64,000 nt of DNA from Torymus aiolomorphi (taxonomy: Eukaryota > Arthropoda > Insecta > Hymenoptera > Torymidae): positions 136,483,894 to 136,547,893 of the forward strand of contig CM070876.1 in the NCBI GenBank assembly GCA_036365515.1, read 5' to 3'. The notes beneath the pieces were generated by a model. It was given only the letters and a program-made list of their open reading frames with translations, did not search any database and was not told the DNA's origin. This document shows positions 47,338 to 59,353 of this stretch, piece after piece. How positions within the stretch are numbered: position 1 is the stretch's first letter; every line of letters begins with the position of its first letter. The position numbers were made by a program, and so were the translations under genes.

Positions 47338-49269
47338 ATGACGTGCAGAAATACTGCATTCGAAATATAAACACAAATAAGAAAATAAATATCAATAGAA
47401 ACACGTGCGCGAGTTGGTAAATACGCGCACGTAAACATCAACACTCGTCCCGAGGCGCCCATTCATGATTTCGCTACTACGCCTCTGACGTCACCAGAAT
47501 AACAGCCGAGTCTTCGAGAAGCTTCGAGAACCTTCCATGGGCTTCTATGCACTTTATAAGTGCAACCAGCTCCGAATACTTATTTGTAAGACGGCCACCA
47601 GCTGTTCCTTATCTTATAATAGCGTTTCTTTTTGGTTTCAATGCACTGGGGACCGTTCCCTTAAATCACTTGTAATATTTATCATTTCTTTATTTTATGC
47701 CTGTAAAGAGAGACCGAGATGGCGAGAATAAAGCCGAATGCTTCTAGAACATCTCCAAGGATCCCGACTGCCTATAAATACCACTACCCACGCCGTAGCA
47801 ACTCATTCCGATCTCAGCCTCAGAGCAGTTCACAGCTCTCCGGCTCGGTCTCCCCTTATAAAAATATCCTGTAGAAAATCCTGTGGGAAATGCTATAGGA
47901 AATCCTGTAGGCATCCCGTAGAAATCCTACAGGAATCCTTTAGGATACTCTATAGGCAGTCTTATATGAAATTCTATATAGGAAGTTCTATAGGAAATCC
48001 TACGTGAATTTCGCGCTTTTCCTGCAGGAATTCCTATAGGAAATTCTGTAGGTAATTTTGTAGGAAAAACTGTAGACAATTTTACATGGAAAATCCTGCA
48101 GGGAATTCTGGAGTATTATCGTGAAAAAAATTTATAGAAGTTTAGCATCTTATTTAGCGCTGTAACATCGCATAGCAGAATCAATGGCAAACAGTCCTAG
48201 GTAAGGAGTTGCACCCGAGGACTGCCGTGCACGAGTGCCGGCGCCTTACCGATTAAGCCCAGTGAGCTCAAATATCAAAATCAAGGTAATCCTGGTCACA
48301 TTGACTCTCCGTAAAGAGTCGTTCGAACGGTTGAATCTCACAGCTTTACATACCCTCACGGTTCCAATGTGTTTATGAGAGTCCCGACTGTTGCGCCCCA
48401 TAGCGGCATAGCAGCGAACATACATAAACGAGGCTCTGGAGAAGAAAGCTTCTGCCAAATGCCGCAGTGCAGCGCAGCAGTCGGGACTCTCATAAACACA
48501 TTGGAACCGCGAGCCGCGAAGGTATGTAAAGCCGTGAGATTCAACCGTTCGAACGACTCTTTACGGAGAGTCCATGTGACAAAGATTACCTTGATTTTGA
48601 TATCTGAGCTCACTGGGCTTAATGGGTAAGGCGCCGGCAGTCGTGCACGGTAGTCCCCGGGTACAACTTCTTACCTAGGACGGTTTGCCATTGATTCTGC
48701 TGTGCGATGTTACAGCGCTAAATAAGATGCTAAACCTCTATAAAATGTTTTCACGAAAATACTCCAGAATTCCCTGCAGGATTTTTCATGTAAAATTGTC
48801 TACAGTTTTTCCTACAGAATTACCTACAGAATTTCCTATAGGATTTCCTGCAGGAAAAGCACGAAATTCACGTAGGATTTCCTATAGAACTTCCTATATA
48901 GAATTTCATATAGGACTGCCTATAGAGTATCCTATAGGATTCCTATAGGATTTCTACGGGATGCCTACAGGATTTCTTATAGCATTTCCTACAGGATTTT
49001 CTATAGGATATTTTTATAAGGGACTCTCCATACCCCTATGTACATGGAGTTTTTCAATAAAAGAGAGCCTTAATCTCTGTTAAATTTTAGACTATGCTTT
49101 ATCATTTAATGACCTATGAATTCCACTACCTTTTTTCAATGCATGCCGTCGTTGACAAACATAATATATAAAAATCTTAGTCAATTTCAGTCCACATTTT
49201 GTTTGATAAAATACTCGGGAACTGTAAAATCATTAATTATAAATATCGAACTAAGTCGGAAATCTAACA
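47338..49269 (+). repeat. LTR3 3' LTR, split by F5
   Basis: TGACGTGCAGAAATACTGC ... AAATCTAACA; parts 47338-47851 and 49024-49269 together about 760 bp. AATAAA lies at 49055. It serves as the empty-site control for the Helitron insertion in the 5' LTR, and the 5' LTR serves as the empty site for F5. Confidence 0.85.
47852..49023. mobile_element. CCC-ended foldback element F5 (TCCTATAGGA word body)
   Basis: 1172 bp. CCCCTTATAAAAATATCCTG ... CTATAGGATATTTTTATAAGGGA, with CT on both sides (47850-47851, 49024-49025). Arms of about 545 bp. The outer 280 bp are TCCTATAGGA/TCCTGCAGGA words; the inner parts are unique sequence including a tRNA-like patch (48195-48260 and inverse 48600-48680) and TTCGAA palindromes; the loop is at about 48405-48465. 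Non-coding. Confidence 0.85.
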
Positions 49270-49274
49270 ACACT

Positions 49275-50748
49275 TTATAGAGTATTACTCGTAAAAATAT
49301 AAAACGGTTTCAAAAAATTACTGGTAAAGCGTCTTTGATTTTGAATTCAAAGATTATGCAAAAAATTGTGTGAGTTGGACAAAAAAATTAATAAATACAA
49401 TTTTCGAAAAATATTAAAGAAAATTTTATATTATCAAATTTATGCATGAACATGCTTTTTCTTAAAATTAAATTTTAATCATTTTCAACGGTACTCTACC
49501 CTTTAACTAAAAATTTCTCAGAATGTTAATGATTATTTTGAACATTGAAAAGAGTTCGACAACTTTTGGATGTAAAAACGAAATTTTCACGAAAATTCAT
49601 TTTTTTCCGTTTTACATTTTTTATTCCCAATAAAAAGCGAAATCGAATTTCGAAAAACGGGTTGCGGGAGCATATTTTCAAAGAAACTTTTAAACTAAAA
49701 ATGCAATAAAAAGAATTTCGATTTTTTCATTATTTTAATCCTTAAAAAGAAATAATTGTAACTTTCCCCCATTGAAAAATATCGCGCGATTAAACACACG
49801 ATTAATAGCCCGATGATCGTGCCAGTTTATCGACCATTTTCTGGCGCGATAATCGCGCGATTATCGCACGATTATCGCACGAGTTAACCAATATTCAACA
49901 TTAAAACATATTTTTTATTTACACAACTGTGTAAGTACTTGCATGTGACTGTATGTAATTAGACAGACATTATGACTGTATATATGTATCAGTGCGTGAC
50001 TACAGTGTTAATATGCGTGTGACTCTATTTGTATGTACATGCGCATGTGTACGTATATCAGATCGTGCACGACTATGTATGTGTGATATAAATGAATTTT
50101 GGCGGCAGTGCACGAAGTGATGTACTTCTCATCACTCGGTGTGTGAATAAGTAAATTACGACTCACACTCAGTGTATTTAGGTTGTAAATATAATAAATT
50201 ATATTTAGCAACTGAACACTGTTTATAAAAATAATAGTTTAATGAAACATTTGTAGAGAAAACATTATTTATATTGATACGTATTTAATAGGTACGGCAC
50301 TTACAATTTTCTCGACGACAGCAAAAGGCGGAAAAGAGAAAGACCTAACGATGTTTAACGAGTCACGGGTTCGCACTACTCGAAGCCGACCCACGCTACG
50401 CGAGGCCGGCATCGAGCGTGCCCTCGTGTACTCAATGGTTGATAGACGTTGGCGAAAACTGTGGAATAGGGTTTGCGTACCCTGGATCCCCTGCACACAC
50501 ATACTTACACAGTACACTAGCGTGTTGAAATGAGCGACGCTTGAGTTAAAATTATCTGAACTGTCCTTTTCAATTTGATATATATGGTTTGCAGTGATAT
50601 GAACAAGTGCTATTTAATTATTATCACATACCTCTGAATTATGAAAAAATCCATGTAATAAATATTACATTGTTATAAATTTATTGTTAAATCGGTCTCC
50701 TCTTTAGCTGTAACTTATATAACAATAACTTGTGCTTTTTTCTATACA
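49275..50748. other. AT-rich stretch, no gene; possible small CCC-ended remnant
   Basis: At 49766 CCCCCATTGAAAAATATCGC leads into CGCGCGATTATCGCACG words up to about 49885, followed by ATATTCAAC. This looks like a decayed seventh member of the CCC-ended type. The remainder (49275-49760, 49900-50748) holds no gene that I can name; the 60-82 codon frames at 50269-50533 lack motifs. Confidence 0.45.
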
Positions 50749-53676
50749 TATATGAGAGCGTCCGCCAGAAACGAGCCAGCGGGCGCGTGCGGTGCCGTTT
50801 TCGTGCAAAATGCACTCTGTTCAACTCGCTCATATTCATTCTCTGTGTCTCTCGAAAAAAAGCAAAGTACATATATCGATAGATTTTTTCCTCCTCTTTC
50901 TAATGGTACTATTGTTTTTTCTCCAAAATGCTTTCTTCTGATTGAAAATTCAAGTTGAATGTTCAGAGCCATTTTTCTCAAAGTATACCATTTTTTTTTC
51001 AAAATGCATTACACCATTTGAAAGTACAAGTCTTAAGCTACAAAAGCCTAAAGTTTCAAGTTGGAGAAAGGAACGGTTCAAAAGTAATGAAATTGAAAAA
51101 GCAGCGGCGGGCGGTCGGGCGCGCTCCCCGCACTGCGATGCAACGCGCTGTTAATGTGCTACACGCGGATGTGTGTAATTTTCATTTGTTTTTTCATCAC
51201 TAGAACGATTTAACAGATCTGCTCTCCATACCCAAAGAAACGACTTCAATGTTTTATAAGCCCACTGAAAAATGTATTCTTCCTCATTATATTTCTAGAA
51301 ATAATTAATAAAATTATTATTACAATTATTTTTTGATACTCCTATTTATCATGAATCTTCCTCGTTGTTTTAATCCTTACAATGAAACAAAACATTCACG
51401 TAATCTGAGATTAGTTTCAGTAGAAATGAAAACACGTTTTCCGTTTTTGAAAGATAGAGATAAAATAGATGATTCTTGTAGGATACAATTTATTGCCAAG
51501 AGTAAAAATGAAAATGAAGTTTCGATAAATGATTGTTATGAAATAATTTCTAATTTGAAAAAATTGTTTAATGATGAAAATGTAACGAAAAAAGAAAAAT
51601 TGATCATCATGCAATTGCTTCCAAAGAATTGGAGCTCTCGTAAAATTGCTGAATTTTCAAATTCGTCTCGTTGGCTGGCTACTAAATCTAAATTACTAGA
51701 TAATGGTGAGTCTCTTTTAGTTGACAAAAGAGGAAATAAAAATTATCAAGCGATACTGTACATCAAGTAAGACTGTTTTATGAAAGTGATGGTAACAGTA
51801 GAATTATGGCAGGCTACAAAGATAGTAAGTGCATACAAAATGAAGATGGATAAAAAAACTACATGCAGAAAAGACTTGTTTTGTATAATCTGAGAGAACT
51901 ATACATAAAATATAAAGAAATGTATCCCATTCCGAAAATTGGTTTCACTAAATTTGCGGAATATCGTCCTCACTATTGCGTTTTAGCCGGTGCTAGTGAT
52001 ACTCATTCGGTTTGTGTATGTGTCTACCACTAAAATGTCAAACTTTTGTTAGCTGGCTTAAAAAAACTTAGGAGTCGTTTTTGATAAAATGAATACAAGG
52101 ATTGCATAGCTCAAATAGTATGTAAAAATTCAACAACAAAGTGTTATTTAAATGAGTGCTCTAATTGTCCTGGTGTTGAATCACTAAAAAAAGATTTAGA
52201 ATTATATCTTGAGAACTCTGATGTTAATGAAATTAAATTTCAGATATGGCAGACGACTGATAGATCGACATTACAAACTCAAACTGTTTCTAATTCATCA
52301 TTTATAGACAGCTTTTTTCCTCTTTTGCATAAACTCAAGTCTCGTTTTTCCATCTCCAAACAACAGGCATCTTATTTTAAAATCTTGAAAGAATCCTTAT
52401 ATAAAGGGAATTTTTAATTTCCCTAGATTTTTCAGAAAACTATGATTTATTGCACAAGACGCAGCATAAGCTTTCCACTATAACAATAATCAATGCAGTT
52501 TGGCGACAATAGTCATTTACTATAGAGAATCAGATTCCAAAACTGAACACAAAAGCATGGTAGTTTTTTCAGACAATTTAATTCATGATGCCATAGCCGT
52601 TTACTTAATCCAAGAAATTATAATTAATTACATTAAAAAATCTTTTGATTTTGTTAAAAAAGTCATTTATTTTACTGATAGACCAGCGCAACATTTTAAA
52701 AATAAACATACCTTCCAGAAACTTGTTCATCACTATGAAGATTTTTCTGTTGAAGCTGAGTGGCACTTTCATGCAACTGCTCACGGGAAAACTGCACGTG
52801 ATGGAATTGGTGCTTCCGTGAAAAGCAATGCTAGGCGATTAAGTTTGCGGTAAGTATCCACCAATTATATATTGACGCCACAAAATCCTTACGAGTGAGC
52901 AACTAAATATTTTGAAAATATTGTTTGTTTTTTTTCATCAAAAGATAAATATTTAGAAACTACACAAAAATTAAAACAACGATTAGAATCAGCAAAAACT
53001 GTGCCTGGAACTCTGTCATACCATTGCGTCAAATTGATATCAGACACTAAACGATTAGAACTAAAACGATTCACAGCATCAGAAACATTCGAATTATACC
53101 CACCAATCAAAAAAGGAAAAGATTACAAAGATCAGAAGGAAAAAAAAAACAAGTATTGAGAAAAGACCTATCAAAATGAATTCGACTAAAAATAAAAAAA
53201 TTAAGAAATAAACAAAAAATTAACATGATTTAGAATTTTAATATGTGGACTTTCATACAAATTAACGTTTACATTAATGGTGCAGCACAGCGCGGAGAGT
53301 GCGCTCGACCTCATGGCGCTGTCTTTTTAATTGCATTACTTTTGAACCCTTCATTTCTCCAACTTGAAACTTTAGGTTTTTGTAGCTTAAGACCTATACT
53401 TTCGAATGGTGTAATGCATTTTGAAGAAAAAAAATTGTATACTTTGAGAAAAATGGCTCTGAACATTCAACTTGAATCTTCAATCAGAGGAAAGTATTTT
53501 GGAGAAAAAAGAATAGAGTCATTAGAAAGAGGAGGAAAAAATCTATCGACATATGTACTTTGTTTTTTTTCGAGCGACTCAGCGAATGAATGTGAGCTGG
53601 TTGAACAAAGTGCATTTTGCGCGAAAACGGCGACGCGCGCGCTCGCTGGCCCATTTCTGGCGGACGCTCCCATATA
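50749..53676 (+). mobile_element. DNA transposon, superfamily unassigned
   Basis: Inverted ends of about 400 bp: TATATGAGAGCGTCCGCCAG at 50749 and the complement of TATATGGGAGCGTCCGCCAG at 53676, continuing inward with GCATTTTGAAG and GGAGAAA blocks. Between them lie coding remnants on the plus strand (51351-52853, then minus-frame shadows). The target duplication may be TA or TATA, but the next element starts in the same bases. It is clearly a cut-and-paste type transposon, now decayed. Confidence 0.75.
51351..52856 (+). pseudogene. Transposase-like gene, multiply broken
   Basis: N-terminal frame 51351-51770: a charged protein with an HTH-like stretch (MQLLPKNWSSRKIAEFSNSS). Frames near 51860-52430 add RPHYCVLAGASDTHSVCVC, CYLNECSNCPG and a region with the composition of a catalytic core. 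52500-52853 has VIYFTDRPAQHFKNKHTFQK then DFSVEAEWHFHATAHGKTAR and DGIGASVKSNARR, a block I recall from a widespread invertebrate family, with FTD as a probable catalytic Asp. I do not assign a superfamily. At least four frameshifts or stops are present. Confidence 0.6.
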
Positions 53677-55026
53677 TGGGATATTTCAGGTGAAGTCAGC
53701 AGCTCAAAATTTTAAAATCGCTCAAAACTCGTTTTCTTTTAGTTTTTATGAAAAAAAATGTTCCTCAAATTTTAGGTTGATATTTGCCAAAATGAAAAAG
53801 CTATGCAACATTGAAAATTCAATTTGTTTGCAATTTTTGGTTGAAATCCAAGTTTATTCATTTTTTAACTCAAAATCTTGAAACTTTTTGTATAGAGCAT
53901 TGATTGGTAAAAAGTTTGCATTTTTTCTGTAGAATGTGCCAGTATTTATTTTATGACCCTTTTTGAAAGTCTCTGATTGTCTGCTTCTTAGTATACCTTC
54001 ATTGAAGGATATTGAGGCTGCGGCGAAATATTTTTCATTTGACAAATTTTTTTTGTATTCTTCTTCGAAAACCCTTCAAAATGCTTTTTTGATCAATACT
54101 GGTCGAGCAAAGGGAAAAAGTTACAATTTTTTGAAATATCAAGAAAAATTCATAATTTCAATTTTTGATAACACGATTCATGAAACTGAATATTATTCAT
54201 ACATCTTATGGCATGGATCGTACCGCTGAATTTTGTTAGAGCATCAAATAGAACATTATTTTCAATAATGTTAGGCTTTCACAATAAGCGATACCTAATT
54301 ATGAATTAAAAATAAATTAAGCTATAGAGGTTTATTACTATAAAGCTGTCAAAATAAAATCAGGCAACAGACTCATAATTTCATTCATAATTAGGTATCG
54401 CTTATTGTGTAAGCCTAATATTATTGAAAATAGATATTTATAATGTTCTACTGGATGCTCTAATAAAATTCAGTTGTACGATCCATGCCATAAGATGTAT
54501 GAATAATATTCAATTTCATGAATCGTGTTATCAAAAATTGGAATTATGGATTTTTCAAAAAATGGTAACTTTTTTCCCTTTGCTCGACCAGTATTGATCA
54601 AAAAAACATTTTGAAGGGTTTTCGAAAAAGAATACAAAAAAAAATTTGTCGAATAAAAAATATTTGGCCGCAGCCTCAATATCCTTCAATGAAGGTATAC
54701 TAAGAAGCAGCCAATCAGAGACTTTCAAAAAGGGTCATAAAATAAGTACTGTCACATTCTGCAGAAACAATGCAATTTTTACCAATCAATGAATGCTCTA
54801 TACAAAAAGTTTCAAGATTTTGAGTTAAAAAATGAATAAACTTGGATTTTAACTAAAAATTGCAAAAAAATTGAATTTTTAATGTTTCATAGCTTTTTTA
54901 TTTTTGCAAATATCGACCTAAAATTTGAGGAACATTTTTTTTTTTTCTTCATAAAAAAACTAAAAGAAAACGAGTTTTGAGCGACTGTAAAATTTTGAGC
55001 TGCGACTTCACCTGAAATATCCCATA
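53675..55026. mobile_element. Foldback element, copy B, complete
   Basis: TATGGGATATTTCAGGTGAA ... TTCACCTGAAATATCCCATA, arms about 620 bp, loop near 54290-54330. It abuts the previous transposon so that TATA is shared between the two ends. Both arms carry the same short peptide frame as copy A (53854-54045 minus; right arm frameshifted). In the arms ACCTAATTATGAATT is repeated around the centre. Non-autonomous by appearance. Confidence 0.8.
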
Positions 55027-55392
55027 TAGATACTTATAAACCATAAATATGAAATTAAAAGAAAAAAACAGAACGTCATGTTGCAATTCTTGAAACGTAC
55101 ATATCAATATATACTTCTTAACATATGTGAAATTATTTTATAAATATACATGTTAATTATTGGCAATAAATATAAACCCTTTCTATTGTCTTGTACTAAT
55201 TCAACTGATATTTAATCTTTTCTTCAATATGTAGCTCAGTCTTATATGCTTATGACACGGGCGGTAATGTGAGAGAGCATTGGCATTTTGTAGGGCTTTA
55301 CTACTGATGATTCTGATGCTACTGCATCTTTATTATACTGATAGTTCTAGTAAAAATTAATTAGTATAAGCATACACATTATGAGGTAAGAA
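55027..55392. other. AT-rich spacer, nothing recognised
   Basis: No open frame longer than chance, no RNA gene and no repeat identified. Confidence 0.5.
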
Positions 55393-55528
55393 ATTGAAAA
55401 AATTGAACATCAGAAAAACTATACTGGATACGCTAGTTTATTTCAGCCTAACACTAGGATGGAATAAACTATAGCGTATCCAATATAGTTCGTCTAATGT
55501 CCAATTTTTTCAATTTCCTTAATCATGC
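55393..55528. mobile_element. Hairpin MITE of about 135 bp
   Basis: GAAATTGAAAAAATTGAACAT ... TCCAATTTTTTCAATTTC with inner pairs ACTATACTGGATACGCTAG and its counterpart TATAGCGTATCCAATATAGT. A complete foldback with a short loop and no coding capacity; target duplication unclear. Confidence 0.6.
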
Positions 55529-55856
55529 TTCTGCGAACAATTCAAAATACACCGTACAAATTATGAGGAATTTTATGTACTCCAATCAAATTTTATTATT
55601 ATAACTAACCTTTTTCCATCGATCATTCCCAATTAAAATATGTTAAGTTGAAATTCACTTTAATAAGATATATTAAGCCAAGTAAGAAAATTTGGATAGT
55701 ACTGACTTATATATGTTATTCTTTAAACATAAGTATGGTATTGAAAGGACAGTCGCGATAGTGTTGTCTAGATCTAAAGTCATATGAAATGTCAGTGTTT
55801 TTTCATACCGCTAACAGAAACAGATTGAATATCAGTTGATTCATTACATGGAGAAA

Positions 55857-56233
55857 AATTTATTTGTAAACTTTACTTTTTTTATGAGAAAATTTATTTT
55901 GTAGTAGCGCTAGAACATACTCAACATGCGGGATTTATACTATTTTAAATATTAATTTTTACTATTTTTGTAACAAATTTTACTATTTGAAATAGTACTT
56001 GTTAATTTATGACTGATGCAAAAATAATAAAAATTACTATTTCAAATAGTAAAATTTGCTATAAAAATAATAAAAATTATTATTTAAAAAGTAAAATTTG
56101 ATATGAAAATTATAAAAATTACTATTTAAAACAGTAAAAATCCTACATGTCGAGTGTAGCTCAGCGCTACTATGTAAGCATAATAAATTTTCTTATAAAA
56201 AGAGTAAAGTTTACAAATAAACTTTTATCCGTG
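55857..56233. mobile_element. Palindromic MITE with TA target duplication
   Basis: 377 bp; CATGGAGAAAAATTTATTTG at the left, CAAATAAACTTTTATCCGTG at the right, flanked by TA on both sides (55855-55856, 56234-56235). Inner matches include GTAAACTTTACT and AGTAGCGCT. The centre is built of AAAATTACTATTT words. TA duplication and size suit a Tc1/mariner-type MITE. Confidence 0.75.
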
Positions 56234-56235
56234 TA

Positions 56236-56849
56236 CAAGAAAATAGAAAGCATATATTATTATGGCTAATTCACATACAGTTATAAAATAACTTCATATA
56301 TTAAAGAGTATTGACATGTGCGTGTCTAAGTTACTGTTATATAACTTACAACAAAAGACGAAACCCAAAAATTAATGCTAAATGCTACTTGATCATTAAA
56401 ATATAGCTTATTAAAGTTTGTACTTTAAATACAGTAGTAGTAAATTTAAAAGAATATTATATTTAATATAGCCTTTTACAAACTGTAAATTTATTTCAAT
56501 GATAAAGTAGCATTTAGCAATACTACATGGTTTCATCTTTCACTGTAATTATATAATAACTTATACTTTCATAAGTGGAAAACTGGCAGTACATAAATAT
56601 TAAATTTTACAAAATAGAATATCAATTTCAATCGAAGACATTCACCTGTCAATAGTCTTTTCTCATGTGAAGCATGAGACACAGCAAAAATACATGGAAG
56701 TGTCAATGCACTGGTCTTACCTCGATGTAAACATGGGAAACATAACCGCGAAGATGACAGCTATACTCTCTAGAGACATCGTCGGCGGGAAACTCGGCAC
56801 GACAGTAGAGGAGCTAGGCCGGTTCGGGGCCACTTACCCTCTGAGCTGG
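56236..56849. other. Stretch before the polymerase fragment
   Basis: AT-rich to 56640, then GC rises. The frame at 56667-56909 (MKHETQQKYMEVSMHWSYL) is not recognised. It may be another piece of the broken polymerase element but carries no motif that I know. Confidence 0.4.
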
Positions 56850-57345
56850 CGCTCGGTACGAGGTCCGCCGCTTCGACGTGTACGAAGCCATGAAGCGCGA
56901 CCTTCATGAGTTCGACACTTCGGACTTTGCCGAGGACAACCAATTTGGTATACCTCGCGCGAATAAGAAGGTAGTCGGACTCATGAAGAACGAGTGCAAT
57001 GGCAACGTCATGTTGGAGTTCGTGGGCCTTCGTAGCAAGATGTACAGTGTCCGTATCGAAGGCCAGAAAACCATTAAGGAGGCCAAGGGTGTCCAGTCCT
57101 CGGTCGTTAACGCCAACATCAGCTTCGAGGACTACGTGCGCTGCCTACGTGAGCAGCAGGTGCTGGCAAAGGAGCAGCGCAACATACGCTCCCACCTGCA
57201 CGCCATCCGTACGGAGAAGGAGCAGAAGATCGCGCTCAGCCCCCACGACGACAAGCGCCACCTGGTGCTTGGCGAGACGGATAGTCTCCCGTGGGGGCAC
57301 TTCTCCATCCGCGAGTGCGAGATGACGCTGCGCAATGGTGGGGTG
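56850..57345 (+). pseudogene. Polinton-like DNA polymerase B, C-terminal piece (inverted)
   Basis: VRRFDVYEAMKRDLHEFDTS, DNQFGIPRANKKVVGLMKNE, MLEFVGLRSKMYSVRIEGQK and EAKGVQSSVVNANISFEDYV, then ALSPHDDKRHLVLGETDSLP with WGHFSI, form the C-terminal region of the family-B DNA polymerases found in Polinton/Maverick-like elements of insects (from memory of the family). After about 57345 coding similarity ends and two CCAAT-containing words occur (57378, 57395) as in the promoter at 59800-60060. The palm domain is absent. Its strand is opposite to the N-terminal piece. Confidence 0.75.
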
Positions 57346-57483
57346 TACGTGTGCGGGCAGGTCTCGACGTGCTTCGACCAGTCAGCGAGCTCCAGCCAAT
57401 CAGCGAGCTCCCCGTCTCCTAGAGCAGCGGCCACGACGGCTCGAGGAGTGGAGGGGAGGCCGGTACTTAAGCCGCTGCAGCCA

Positions 57484-59285
57484 GCCGGAGTTGTGGAAAA
57501 CACCTGGCACGATTCTTGATTCCTGATTCTGCAGGTTGCAGTTGTTATGTGCTGGGTATCTGAAACAAACAAAATATATTAGAGAAGAAACAAATTGTAA
57601 GGTGGTGGAGGGCGACAAAATGATAAATACTTACTTTCCCGTGAGATGGCAGTGATCCCTGACCTTCTTGTCCTGGCTGGTAAATGGCTTTCTGCACATG
57701 TAGCAGAGTGTAGCCCTCCTGAAGTCGTCCTTCTCTCGCTGTGTGAGGTCGTCCATGGGTTGAGGATTCTTAAGTGAATCGTTTAGCTCTTCGGCGAGCT
57801 CTCGTAGCTTGTCGACGAACCATTTCGCCGGATTCTGCCCATCCTCTTCATCCTTTCTATAGCTGGTGTACCTGCAGCGAGTCTCATCGAAGCTACACTT
57901 GACGTAGAAGCCTACACTGAAGGCCTCGTGCCGCTGGTAGGCTCGCTCGTTGTCCACAGGCTTGAGTATACACTCAAGGTCAGCATATACAATGAAGGGC
58001 ACGCGTTCATGGTTTTTGAAATTCTTGAATTTCAACATCCTGCGGGCAGCTTCATCTTGCACTTATTAACCTGTACACAGTCTACTTCGTAAGTCTTTAG
58101 TTTTTTAGCAGTTCGAAAGTAGTGAAGGCAGCGGTCGGATATAAATGTTTTATGACTCCGAAATGATAATTGCTTACTTGCGAGCCGAAAGAGATCCTTG
58201 ATCCAGACATAGTGGAACTTGGGCACTACCTCATTCTCTTCTTCTTCATCATCCTCATCCACATAGTGGTCTTGTATGAGGAGAAGGTTGATGTGTTGCT
58301 CCTTCTTGTCTTTTGTCACGTGGCACGGTGATACCTCGAATTTGTCATCTCTCTTCTTCAGGATGTACAGATTGATGGACACGTCATTTTGTCGCTCGAA
58401 TTTTGCCAGCTGTCTCGGTGACACTGGAAACTCAATACCCTTAAAGTTCAGCTCGCCTTCAAATGCCTTGTACTTGCTCACTCTACGAGCATGATCGCTT
58501 GCTGGCTGTAGCGCCGAGAGTACAGCCCATTGGAAGCACTTATCGTCCTCGTTTTGCACGTTGATGCAGGCCTCCTTTCGTTACACTACATCAGGCAGTA
58601 GGATGTAGGAGTTGCCTCTCATAGGATTGAACTTGTTGACGTTCACAGCCAAGTTCATGATGGAGCGTTGTGTCCAGCCGGAGTCTCGTTCCTGGAATTC
58701 CTTCATTTCGCGGAGGACGGGCTGCTCGACGTTGGCTGCGAATCACTCGCTCAGTTCGGTGGTGGTGTAGATTGGAGCGTTCTTTGTGTTGAAATAAAAA
58801 TTTCCACTGTTTCCTCGTTGCCCGTAACATTGGTGTATTCTGCAGTGAGCACTGCGTTGACCTTGAGTGCGTTGTGTTCCTCGAGACCTGGCTCTATTTT
58901 CCCAATAAAGATGTTTCGAGCATCTTCGGGGAATGTTGTTGCGTCCAGATATTGGTGGTTGCTGATAACTCCGGTCTTTATGCGGCTATTAAAGGCCGAG
59001 TTGACGTCATCTCAGCTGACTCTTACCAAGCCTGCACCACGTATCGCAGAGAAGGTGAGCATGCTCTGTTGTATGCTGTACAGTACAGCGATGGTCGACT
59101 CACATTTTCGCTTTTCGTGCACGTTCATACCTGGGGTGTGGAGAAGTCTCTCGTATGTCTCGATGTGATCAACGATTATGACGTTGGCCCATCTTTCAGC
59201 CATGTCGCTGCTCACATTACCACCTCTCATCAGCTCCAATTCTTGCTGCATGAGCAAGATGGATTCACGACTATCCAATGCCATT
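57484..59285 (-). pseudogene. Polinton-like DNA polymerase B, N-terminal half with an intron
   Basis: The last coding exon start is 59285, after a TTTTGTTTTTCCTTAG acceptor; ATG at 59284. Ordered motifs: MALDSRESILLMQQELELMR; a TGA near 59011; EEHNALKVNAVLTAEY; a frameshift near 58780; KEFQERDSGWTQRSIMNLAV; a TAA near 58583; NEDDKCFQWAVLSAL; GIEFPVSPRQLAKFE; VPFIVYADLECILKP (exonuclease motif with Asp and Glu); CYMCRKPFTSQDKKVRDHCH (endonuclease VII-like zinc site). An intron with GTAAGT...TTTCAG (57634-57560, 75 nt) joins GK to YPAHNNCNL in frame. It breaks off at 57484. The polymerase palm is missing. Confidence 0.8.
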
Positions 59286-59353
59286 CTAAGGAAAAACAAA
59301 ATGTATTAGTAATCGAGCGATAATAAAAAAAAAGTATGTTGTAGAATACTCAC
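59286..59353 (-). other. Leader intron of the polymerase gene
   Basis: Minus strand GTGAGT (59353-59348) to CCTTAG (59291-59286), 68 nt, with a pyrimidine-rich end. It separates a non-coding first exon (59354-59764) from the exon bearing the start codon. This is predicted from sequence only. Confidence 0.6.

Noticed and set aside
48195..48260. Functional tRNA gene
   Set aside because: A- and B-box-like words are present but no proper cloverleaf or anticodon arm can be drawn; it is kept only as a finding.
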